Source: Duncaniella sp. (GTDB lineage: Bacteria; Bacteroidota; Bacteroidia; Bacteroidales; Muribaculaceae). From it: a stretch of DNA of 5,908 nucleotides. Location: NCBI GenBank assembly GCA_022511285.1, contig JAFLRW010000115.1, forward strand, positions 1-5,908. Reading direction: 5' to 3'. The notes under the pieces are model-generated. The model saw only the letters and a list, made by a program, of their open reading frames with translations. It did not search any database and was not told the origin of the DNA. The stretch's first letter is position 1; each line of letters opens with the position of its first letter. Made by a program: the position numbers and the translations under genes. This document shows positions 1-5,908 of the stretch, piece by piece.

Positions 1-1451
1 TTTTCAACCGTGTCTAACGGTTCATAGTTTTCAAATAAATAGTCATATTGATTCTTCCCAGCCGGAGCAATCGCCCATTTATGTCGGCCGGGGGTCATGT
101 CTTCAGCTATATCAGCGGCAATTCTTTCATCTATCTTTGAATATGTCAGCGCATTAAATGGATGTTTGCATGCCGGCCTAACTCCAAGTTTTTCAAAGGC
201 CGCATTTTCAGTAAACAGTCCAATAGTGTAAATATCAGTCATTTCCTCTGCCGGAACATAGGTTTTAACCATCTCAGATATGTTAATCGCTTTTGTTGCT
301 CTGCATTTTACAATAGAGGCAACATTCTCTTTTAGTGTCAAGGGGACTAAATAAATTATCGAGGCGGAACCAATTAGAATCCACCAGATTGCCTTTTTTA
401 ATCGGTTGCTATCAAACACAAACAGAGAAAAAACGAAAAGCAACGGCACTTCTATCATAAAGTAGTGCGGATAATTAGCTGTCCGAATAAAGGAATAGAC
501 AATCAATGCCGCTGAAATGGCCAACCCCGGATAAATGCATTGCTTCTTGTTGGTCTTACAATAATAGAAGGCAAAGATTGAGCCTAATATTAAAGGGAAT
601 AATAGCATCAAATCAGATAGCACAATCGACATTGTTGATTTACCGCCAATACCGGCCCAAAGTTGCGCATATTTATAGTTGAATATGTAGGTGGAGTATA
701 TCAGGTCATCAAGCGCATTATTCGACCAAAAATAATACACCATAGGGATTACGGCTATGCTAAAACCTACAAGAAACGCGCAGGCATTTTTTAGCAACTG
801 ACTATAGTTGCCGTCGCGCAACATCACGCAGCATAGCCAAAATATCAAACCGGCATTTATCAAAGCATTGTTCAATCTAACGAGAACAAGCACACCAAAA
901 CACAAACCATAAATTAGGGCATACGACACCGGATGATGCCTATTCTCTAACAAATCTTTAAAATAGAGCAGAAGCGGCAGCGCTATGAAAGGAGCTGACA
1001 TATCCTCGGTCAATCCTCCTCCATCAAAAAAAATAAAGCAGAACCATAAATACGCCATCAAGGCTGCTAAGACAACGCTTACGCGATTAGGAGCCATGAG
1101 AACTGAGATGCGCCACAAGCACTCTAAAGTAGCAACCATAACGAGCGTCTGGATTAAGAATAATCCAAATGTCCCCTTATGGATAAACATCCCCAACACA
1201 TACAGAAGATAAAAATATGGGCCCTTATTATCAAAAAAATCTTGATATGGTATAACGCCATCAAGCCAACCCGAGGCGGCAAACCTATATATAATAGTAT
1301 CGGCACCGGGATCGTCACATAAAAAACTTGTCGTGCGACTGCAAAAGAGAAGAAACAGAAACGAGACGATATAGAATATAAAAATTCTGAATAGAGGCTT
1401 CTGCCCATTCAGCAATATGGATGATATGGATGAGCGATTAAAAACAAGCAT
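1..1451 (-). CDS. GT39/PMT-like membrane glycosyltransferase (GT-C fold), C-terminus cut by window edge
   Basis: The open frame runs from ATG at 1449-1451 to the left edge with no stop or frameshift, giving 483 residues. About 12 hydrophobic segments are visible, roughly at residues 21-38, 77-91, 96-118, 124-142, 150-165, 175-192, 196-211, 222-242, 276-298, 307-322, 329-346 and 354-371. A soluble tail from about 372 is still open at the edge. The first loop carries CDDPGAD (45-51) and PYQDFFDNKGPYFYLLY (68-84). This matches the acidic first periplasmic loop of GT39-type enzymes, which use polyprenyl-phosphate sugars at the outer face of the inner membrane. D46, D47 and D51 are the candidate catalytic or metal-binding acids. 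GGGLTED (144-150) and NYPHYF (326-331) also fit the family. The start is fixed by an in-frame TGA at 1476-1478 with no other ATG between. The gene is visibly AT-rich (three 60-base blocks I counted had 18-20 G+C). Family assignment is fairly sure; donor sugar and acceptor are unknown. It could act in lipid, O-antigen or protein glycosylation. Confidence 0.8.
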   Translation of the reverse strand, partial: MLVFNRSSISSILLNGQKPLFRIFIFYIVSFLFLLFCSRTTSFLCDDPGADTIIYRFAASGWLDGVIPYQDFFDNKGPYFYLLYVLGMFIHKGTFGLFLIQTLVMVATLECLWRISVLMAPNRVSVVLAALMAYLWFCFIFFDGGGLTEDMSAPFIALPLLLYFKDLLENRHHPVSYALIYGLCFGVLVLVRLNNALINAGLIFWLCCVMLRDGNYSQLLKNACAFLVGFSIAVIPMVYYFWSNNALDDLIYSTYIFNYKYAQLWAGIGGKSTMSIVLSDLMLLFPLILGSIFAFYYCKTNKKQCIYPGLAISAALIVYSFIRTANYPHYFMIEVPLLFVFSLFVFDSNRLKKAIWWILIGSASIIYLVPLTLKENVASIVKCRATKAINISEMVKTYVPAEEMTDIYTIGLFTENAAFEKLGVRPACKHPFNALTYSKIDERIAADIAEDMTPGRHKWAIAPAGKNQYDYLFENYEPLDTVE

Positions 1452-1478
1452 ATCCGGTACAACTATTATAGATAATCA

Positions 1479-1491
1479 TTCAGTATCTGAA
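1479..1491. repeat. 13-base palindrome upstream of the glycosyltransferase gene
   Basis: TTCAG and CTGAA arms (1479-1483 and 1487-1491) flank a 3-base centre. The site lies about 28 bases before the glycosyltransferase start codon, a reasonable place for an operator. Its right arm also overlaps the outer edge of the aldolase terminator hairpin. The arms are only five bases long, so chance is a real possibility and no regulator is implied by the sequence. Confidence 0.25.
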
Positions 1492-1550
1492 AAGCCCTCA
1501 GCCCCTAAACAAATTGAGGGCTGAGGACTTTAGGATGATATTTTTCAGAT
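1485..1550. repeat. Nested inverted repeat around the terminator hairpin
   Basis: A perfect 9-base outer pair, ATCTGAAAA (1485-1493) and TTTTCAGAT (1542-1550), encloses the core hairpin arms at 1496-1504 and 1518-1526. In the aldolase transcript the outer pair would join the A-rich segment before the hairpin to the T tract after it, leaving an asymmetric bulge of about 15 bases on one side. It competes with the AAAG/CTTT base of the simpler hairpin, so two alternative folds are possible. An A tract that can pair with the T tract is common at intrinsic terminators, and that is the plainest explanation. Confidence 0.5.
1491..1531 (-). terminator. Probable intrinsic terminator of the aldolase gene
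   Basis: Arms at 1491-1504 and 1518-1531 pair in 13 of 14 positions, with a perfect GC-rich core of nine (CCTCAGCCC with GGGCTGAGG) and a 13-base loop. Read on the minus strand, the hairpin begins 36 bases after the aldolase stop codon. Its 3' arm ends in GGGCTTTTCAG, so the T tract is only four long. An A-rich stretch precedes the hairpin. On the plus strand it would end in CTTT, which is weaker, so I assign it to the aldolase transcript. It also separates the aldolase from the glycosyltransferase gene. Confidence 0.7.
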
Positions 1551-1566
1551 GCTCTTCGCGGCAGGA

Positions 1567-2565
1567 TTATGCCTTGCCGGCTGAGCCAAGTACGTTTTCG
1601 ATTTTGTGCTTGTAGAGCTTCTCCATGTTGTTGCGAGCGGGAGTGAGATACTGACGGGGGTCAAAGTACTCGGGGTGCTCGGCCATTGTCTGACGGATGG
1701 CAGCTGTCATTGCCAGACGGCTGTCAGAGTCGATGTTGATTTTGCACACATCCATAGCTGCAGCCTTGCGGAGCCACTCCTCGGGGATACCGATGGCATC
1801 GGGGAGTTTGCCACCAAACTTATTGATGGTGTCAACCTCGTCCTGAGGAACAGAAGAAGAGCCGTGGAGCACGATGGGGAGGTTGGGGAGTTTAGCCTGA
1901 ACGGCCTCGAGCACGTCGAATGCCAAGGGGGGAGGCACGAGGCGACCGGTCTGCGGGTCGCGAGTGCACTGCTCGGGCTTAAACTTGTAAGCTCCGTGGC
2001 TTGTGCCGATTGAGATAGCCAGTGAATCAACACCTGTGCGGGTGGCAAAGTCAATCACCTCCTCGGGGTTGGTGTAGGTGTGGTGGTCAGAAGAAACCTC
2101 ATCCTCTACACCGGCAAGCACACCGAGCTCACCCTCAACAGTAACGTCATACTGATGAGCGTATTCACACACTTTCTTTGTGAGAGCAACGTTCTCCTCG
2201 TAGGGGAGGTGTGAACCGTCAATCATCACAGACGAGAAGCCATGTTCGATGCAATCCTTGCAGAGTTCGAAACTGTCACCGTGGTCGAGATGGAGCACAA
2301 TCTGAGGTTTCTCCCAGCCGAGGCTCTTGGCATAATCAACGGCGCCCTGTGCCATATAGCGGAGCAGGATAGGGTTGGCATAGTTGCGCGCGCCCTTCGA
2401 CACCTGAAGAATCACGGGAGATTTCTCCTCGGCAGCAGCCTTGATGATGGCCTGCAGCTGCTCCATATTGTTGAAATTAAATGCGGGCACTGCATAGCCC
2501 CCTTTGAGAGCCTTAGCAAACATTTCTTTAGTGTTTACAAGGCCTAATTCTTTATAACTTACCAT
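1567..2565 (-). CDS. fba: Class II fructose-1,6-bisphosphate aldolase
   Basis: This cytosolic, zinc-dependent enzyme reversibly splits fructose 1,6-bisphosphate into dihydroxyacetone phosphate and glyceraldehyde 3-phosphate in glycolysis and gluconeogenesis. The protein has 332 residues and looks complete. LHLDHG (91-96) supplies the catalytic Asp94 and zinc ligand His95. EGELG (144-148) is the second class II signature. GTSHG (187-191) and LHGSS (233-237) carry the other metal-binding histidines, His190 and His234. NIDSD (277-281) is the phosphate and substrate-binding strand. Residue roles are by analogy with the E. coli class II enzyme. The length is in the range of the longer class II aldolases seen in Bacteroidetes, against about 285 for the short Bacillus type. 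ATG at 2563-2565 is the only sensible start: an in-frame TAA lies just four codons upstream. It has its own promoter (2605-2636) and a hairpin terminator (1491-1531), so it is probably transcribed alone and strongly. No key residue is missing. Confidence 0.97.
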   Translation of the reverse strand: MVSYKELGLVNTKEMFAKALKGGYAVPAFNFNNMEQLQAIIKAAAEEKSPVILQVSKGARNYANPILLRYMAQGAVDYAKSLGWEKPQIVLHLDHGDSFELCKDCIEHGFSSVMIDGSHLPYEENVALTKKVCEYAHQYDVTVEGELGVLAGVEDEVSSDHHTYTNPEEVIDFATRTGVDSLAISIGTSHGAYKFKPEQCTRDPQTGRLVPPPLAFDVLEAVQAKLPNLPIVLHGSSSVPQDEVDTINKFGGKLPDAIGIPEEWLRKAAAMDVCKINIDSDSRLAMTAAIRQTMAEHPEYFDPRQYLTPARNNMEKLYKHKIENVLGSAGKA

Positions 2566-2604
2566 TGTGTCTGTTTATAAATAGAAGTTGATTTGTTGTT
2601 GCCA

Positions 2605-2636
2605 CAAAGTTAATACATTTTTTTGTTGAATACAAT
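2605..2636 (-). promoter_or_regulatory. Bacteroidetes-type promoter of the aldolase gene
   Basis: On the minus strand TAACTTTG (2605-2612) matches the Bacteroidetes -7 consensus TAnnTTTG exactly. ATTG (2633-2636) lies 20 bases upstream and fits the -33 TTTG/TTG element recognised by the primary sigma factor of this phylum. The spacer is A/T-rich. Transcription should begin near 2598, giving a leader of about 33 bases before the ATG at 2565. The leader is A-rich (AAACAGACACA directly before the start) and has no Shine-Dalgarno sequence, which is normal in this phylum. Confidence 0.8.
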
Positions 2637-2659
2637 ACACTTCTCGATAATTATTTCAT

Positions 2660-5083
2660 CTATTTTGTCGGAAGAGTAATGCTTTTTGTCCCGAGGCGAG
2701 GATGGCGTGCGGAGAGAGTAATAGAGCCCGGAATAGTATCTGCCCTCAGGATTACGGAAACCGCCCCACGCCATAGGGAGCGCCGACAACCTGTGAGCGA
2801 TTCGGACGATGTCATATCTCCATTGGCCACACCCACAATCTCTGCCGGGCCGTCGACAGTGAATGTCACTTCGCCATCCTCGGCGGGATCTATGGTGCCT
2901 TTTGAATCAACGGCAAACACATCGACATACATTAGGTCGGAGCCATCGGCGCGCCAACTGATGGTGTCAGGCACCAACGACAGGCTCCGGGCCTTCCCTG
3001 CCGTGCGGATAGAGTGGATAGCGACAGGCTTTTTCTGACCGTCGCTATAAGCACGAGCCTCTAACTGTCCGGGCTTATATGGCAGACGTTGCCAACGGAT
3101 GCGATTGCGAGTCTTCGGATCTGTCTTGTCGTTGCGCTGCCGCCCTATGGTCCGGCCATTCAGCAACAGCTCCACCTCGTCGGCATTAGTGAAAGTATAG
3201 AGGTCCACTTCCGAGCCTTCACGGCGATTCCAATGGTCAGACAGAGACTCTGTGCCTACCTGGACATCGTTCCACACGGTATTGTCAGCCGCATCAATCA
3301 CCCCGATATGCACCACAGGTTCATCCGGACGGAAAATGCTGCGCAAGAACCAAGCATTAGGCTTAGGACGGAGCGATATATCAAATACTCCTTGAGCCCA
3401 ACCTTTGGCCGGCCAGCCGTGCGACTCGCCAAGGTAGTCAATCATACCCCAATATGCAAGTCCCACCACACGGTCGAGATCCATTTCATAATAGTTGGGG
3501 CCCATCCCGGAGTTGTTGGCTTCGCTTTGGTAGAATATCATCCGGGGATAGCGTCGAGAGTCGCCCGGGAAATACATATACCTATAATTATAAGAGGCAA
3601 TATCTGTCTCGAGAGCCAAAGGTGCAGGAATAGAGTCGGAGTCAAGGCTCCTGCCTCGAGGATGCATGGCCACCGTGACAGGACGAGTGGTGTCATAGCG
3701 ATTGAGGAGCGTTTTCTGCAATCGATATGGAGTGACGCCCCAATCGGCAAAAGGAATATCCCATAGCAGCTGCAGTTCGTTGCCAAGGCTCCACATCACT
3801 ACGGATGGGTGGTTGCGGTCACGCTTCACCCACTCCGGCACATCGTGCTGCCACTGCTCCGTCCAATCCCGACGCCCTCCGGCATACTGCTTGAGCCATT
3901 TGTCGTAGAGTTCGTCGACAACCAGTATACCATACTCATCACACAAATCGAGAAACTCTTCGCTGTATGGATTATGTGAGGTTCGGACATGATTGAATCC
4001 AAATTCTTTAAGCAGCCTGAGTCTTTTTTCAATAGCACGAGGATAGGCGGCCGCACCAAGGGCACCGAGGGTGTGATGGTTAGCTATCCCCTTCAGGAGC
4101 ACTTTACGTCCATTGAGTCGGAAGCCGAAGTCGGGAGAATATTCTATGCTTCTGATGCCAAACTTCTGCTCTATGACATCGCGCTCACGACCGGACGGGT
4201 CGATGAGAGCAAGTCGGGCAGTATAAAGATGCGGAGTTTCAGTATCCCACAGGCGAGGCAATGTAACAACCACTGAGTCAACCATATATTCATTAGTGCG
4301 AGTGCGGCGGATGAACGCCACATCGCAATCACGGGCATACACTTCATAACCATCGGCATCAGAAATGGAGAGCTGCACACGCATAGGATCGGCTTTAAGG
4401 CGGTTTGTTATCTCTGCTCTAATCACCACAGTGGCCAAAGAGTCAGTCACTACGGGAGTGGTTATCTGCAAGGGATGACGCGTGAAATATAACTCGCGGT
4501 CAGTGGTCACCAACTTTACGTCGCGATAAAGCCCGCCTCCGGTATACCAGCGAGAGTTTTCAGGCGAACCTGTATCTGCCCGGACAGCTATGACGTTGTC
4601 GCCCTCCTTTGACAAATAGGGCGTGATATCAATTTCAAAACCTAAGTAGCCATAGTCAGTGCCTCCGAGTTTATGACCGTTGAGCCACACATCACCTGTG
4701 AGCATAATTCCGCCGAAATCCAGGAACACACGCCGACCACGCCAAGCAGTGTCGGTGGGGAACGAGCGGCGATACCAGGCCGGACCGGGCTCCTTAAAGC
4801 CACGCGCGCTCAAACGAGACTTAACATTGGCCACAGCATTGCTTAAATCAGCCTTTTCATCAGCGCCCGGAGGCACCCATGGCTGAGATATCTGGTAATC
4901 GTGGGGAAGATTGACCCTCTCCCAGCCGCTCGCATCAAACGATGGATGGGCATATACGGCCGAATCTCCCCGAACAAAGAGCCATCCACGCCCTATTGAT
5001 TCCACTGTGCGCGCTTGCATAGCGCATACGCCACATATTGCCGGGAATAAAGCCACAAGTATGGCTCGAAGAATTGTTTTCAT
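2660..5083 (-). CDS. Secreted GH2 beta-galactosidase-like enzyme with DUF4982 and C-terminal Ig-like domain
   Basis: This 807-residue glycoside hydrolase family 2 protein should hydrolyse terminal beta-linked galactose or a related sugar from glycans outside the cytoplasm. Residues 1-24 form a signal peptide (MKTILR, hydrophobic core, likely cut after AMQA); no proper lipobox is seen. Next come a sugar-binding jelly roll (about 28-195), an Ig-like domain (about 200-312) and the TIM barrel (about 315-600). Family landmarks are GFNHVRTSHNP (362-372), the acid/base Glu436 in RNHPSVVMWSLGNE (423-436) and the probable nucleophile Glu521 in FYQSEANN (517-524). A DUF4982-like domain follows (about 615-690, with VELLLNGRTIG at 637-647), then a GH2 C5-type Ig-like domain (about 698-803, with GVANGD). 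Length is usual for this architecture. An in-frame TAA five codons upstream supports the ATG at 5081-5083. It follows lepA by 55 bases on the same strand. No SusC/SusD partner or regulator is in the window, so substrate is unknown; beta-glucuronidase or other GH2 specificities are possible. Confidence 0.93.
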   Translation of the reverse strand: MKTILRAILVALFPAICGVCAMQARTVESIGRGWLFVRGDSAVYAHPSFDASGWERVNLPHDYQISQPWVPPGADEKADLSNAVANVKSRLSARGFKEPGPAWYRRSFPTDTAWRGRRVFLDFGGIMLTGDVWLNGHKLGGTDYGYLGFEIDITPYLSKEGDNVIAVRADTGSPENSRWYTGGGLYRDVKLVTTDRELYFTRHPLQITTPVVTDSLATVVIRAEITNRLKADPMRVQLSISDADGYEVYARDCDVAFIRRTRTNEYMVDSVVVTLPRLWDTETPHLYTARLALIDPSGRERDVIEQKFGIRSIEYSPDFGFRLNGRKVLLKGIANHHTLGALGAAAYPRAIEKRLRLLKEFGFNHVRTSHNPYSEEFLDLCDEYGILVVDELYDKWLKQYAGGRRDWTEQWQHDVPEWVKRDRNHPSVVMWSLGNELQLLWDIPFADWGVTPYRLQKTLLNRYDTTRPVTVAMHPRGRSLDSDSIPAPLALETDIASYNYRYMYFPGDSRRYPRMIFYQSEANNSGMGPNYYEMDLDRVVGLAYWGMIDYLGESHGWPAKGWAQGVFDISLRPKPNAWFLRSIFRPDEPVVHIGVIDAADNTVWNDVQVGTESLSDHWNRREGSEVDLYTFTNADEVELLLNGRTIGRQRNDKTDPKTRNRIRWQRLPYKPGQLEARAYSDGQKKPVAIHSIRTAGKARSLSLVPDTISWRADGSDLMYVDVFAVDSKGTIDPAEDGEVTFTVDGPAEIVGVANGDMTSSESLTGCRRSLWRGAVSVILRADTIPGSITLSARHPRLGTKSITLPTK

Positions 5084-5138
5084 AGATGGAGAGATTTAAG
5101 GTGACGGAGAGGGCATTTTACCCTCAATAAAAATGGCA

Positions 5139-5908
5139 TCAATCAAGTTTCAGCACTGCAAGGAAAGCCTTTTGCGGCACCTCAACAGAGCCTATCTGCT
5201 TCATGCGTTTCTTGCCTTTCTTCTGCTTTTCGAGCAGTTTGCGTTTACGCGATATATCTCCGCCATAACACTTAGCAGTCACATCCTTGCGGACAGCCTT
5301 GATGGTCTCGCGAGCTATTATCTTGGCACCGATGGCGGCCTGAATGGCAATATCAAACTGCTGTCGCGGGATTAGCTCCTTGAGTTTCTCACACATCCGC
5401 CGGCCAAAAGTCACGGCATTGTCAGCGTGTGTGAGCGTGGATAGCGCATCTACACTCTCTCCGTTGAGCAGGATGTCAAGCTTGACAAGACGCGAAGTGC
5501 GGAAGTCGTGCAGATGATAGTCAAACGACGCATATCCCTTAGAGATACTTTTCAGTTTATCATAGAAGTCAATCACAATCTCACCGAGAGGCATATCGAA
5601 AATCATCTCCATTCGATTGCCGGAGATATACTCTTGCTTCACCAATTCACCTCGTTTGCCAAGACAAAGAGTCATAATCGGGCCGATATAATCAGCCGCC
5701 GTAATGATTGACGCGCGGATGTAGGGTTCCTCAATGTGGTCAATCAGCGTAGGGTCAGGCAGACCGGAGGGATTATGCACCTCCGTCATATTGCCATGCT
5801 TGTCAAAGACACGATAACTAACGTTGGGCACAGTGGTTATCACATCCATATCAAATTCACGTCCCAAACGCTCCTGAATAATCTCCATGTGGAGCAGTCC
5901 AAGGAATC
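5139..5908 (-). CDS. lepA: Elongation factor 4 (LepA), C-terminal part; start lies beyond the right edge
   Basis: LepA is a ribosome-associated translational GTPase related to EF-G, linked to back-translocation, stalled ribosomes and 30S assembly. The frame is open to the right edge and shows the last 255 residues of a protein usually near 595; the GTPase and domain II lie outside the window. It opens with FLGLLHMEIIQERL, the end of the EF-G-like domain III. The EF-G C-terminal-like domain follows, from EEPYIRASIITAADYIGPIM to GYASFDYHLHDFRTS. The LepA-specific C-terminal domain comes last, including KCYGGDISRKRKLLEKQKKG and ending VEVPQKAFLAVLKLD before TGA (5139-5141). This tail is diagnostic of LepA and reaches the tRNA acceptor end on the ribosome. 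The methionine at 5886-5888 is internal, not a start. Nothing looks broken. The GH2 gene follows 55 bases downstream without a clear terminator. Confidence 0.98.
   Translation of the reverse strand, partial: FLGLLHMEIIQERLGREFDMDVITTVPNVSYRVFDKHGNMTEVHNPSGLPDPTLIDHIEEPYIRASIITAADYIGPIMTLCLGKRGELVKQEYISGNRMEMIFDMPLGEIVIDFYDKLKSISKGYASFDYHLHDFRTSRLVKLDILLNGESVDALSTLTHADNAVTFGRRMCEKLKELIPRQQFDIAIQAAIGAKIIARETIKAVRKDVTAKCYGGDISRKRKLLEKQKKGKKRMKQIGSVEVPQKAFLAVLKLD

Noticed and set aside
985..1408. Short open frames at 985-1212 (plus) and 1154-1408 (minus)
   Set aside because: Both overlap the glycosyltransferase frame, which is continuous from 1451 to the left edge; they are in other frames and have no supporting motif.
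1464..1469. TATAAT on the minus strand before the glycosyltransferase gene
   Set aside because: It resembles an E. coli -10 box, but this phylum uses TAnnTTTG, and the site is only 12 bases from the start codon in an AT-rich stretch.
1606..2547. Plus-strand and alternate minus-strand open frames inside the aldolase gene
   Set aside because: They overlap a complete, well-conserved aldolase and show no family features.
3089..3766. A 225-codon plus-strand open frame inside the GH2 gene
   Set aside because: It is antisense to the TIM barrel coding region, which has intact GH2 motifs; the translation has no recognisable domain and is the usual shadow of a GC-rich gene.
5020..5083. Lipoprotein signal in the GH2 protein
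   Set aside because: Cysteines at residues 17 and 20 are preceded by PAI and CGV, which do not fit the lipobox; a type I cleavage after AMQA fits better.
5109..5125. Hairpin GAGGG-loop-CCCTC between lepA and the GH2 gene
   Set aside because: The stem has only five pairs and, in the direction of lepA transcription, is followed by TCCGTCACC with no T tract, so it is not a credible terminator.
5113..5143. TTG followed about 19 bases later by TAAAATGC as a promoter for the GH2 gene
   Set aside because: The -7 candidate differs from TAnnTTTG at three of its six fixed positions, so it is not better than chance.
1..5908. CRISPR arrays, tRNA or rRNA genes, insertion sequences, toxin-antitoxin or defence genes
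   Set aside because: No regularly spaced repeats, cloverleaf, transposase motif or small paired genes were seen; coding regions fill nearly all of the window.

Overview
The window looks like a piece of a Bacteroidales chromosome. Four things point there. The fructose-bisphosphate aldolase gene has a promoter matching the Bacteroidetes type (TAnnTTTG with an upstream TTG). No start codon has a Shine-Dalgarno sequence in front of it. The glycoside hydrolase has the GH2 plus DUF4982 plus C-terminal Ig-like layout that is common in gut Bacteroidales. The LepA and aldolase proteins also look typical of the group. A family such as Muribaculaceae or Bacteroidaceae is plausible, but I cannot separate them from sequence alone.

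All four genes lie on the minus strand, so transcription runs from right to left. From the right edge they are: the C-terminal 255 residues of LepA (elongation factor 4, 5139-5908, cut by the window edge); a complete secreted GH2 beta-galactosidase-like enzyme of 807 residues (2660-5083); a complete class II fructose-1,6-bisphosphate aldolase of 332 residues (1567-2565); and the first 483 residues of a multi-pass membrane glycosyltransferase of the GT39/PMT-like GT-C type (1-1451, cut by the left edge). Gaps are short (55, 94 and 115 bases), so no stretch over 300 bases lacks a gene.

lepA and the GH2 gene are 55 bases apart with no convincing promoter or terminator between them, so read-through from lepA is possible. 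The aldolase gene has its own recognisable promoter, starting about 24 bases after the GH2 stop codon. It ends in a strong hairpin that probably terminates transcription. The glycosyltransferase gene begins 40 bases past that hairpin and is clearly more AT-rich than its neighbours, as surface-polysaccharide or protein-glycosylation genes often are.

The genes do not form one pathway. They are a translation factor, a secreted glycan-degrading enzyme, a core glycolytic enzyme and an envelope glycosyltransferase. The enzyme could release galactose or a related sugar that finally feeds glycolysis through the aldolase, but that link is only metabolic inference. I found no CRISPR array, mobile element, RNA gene, phage gene or clear novel system. 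The most notable non-coding feature is a nested inverted repeat between the aldolase and glycosyltransferase genes.
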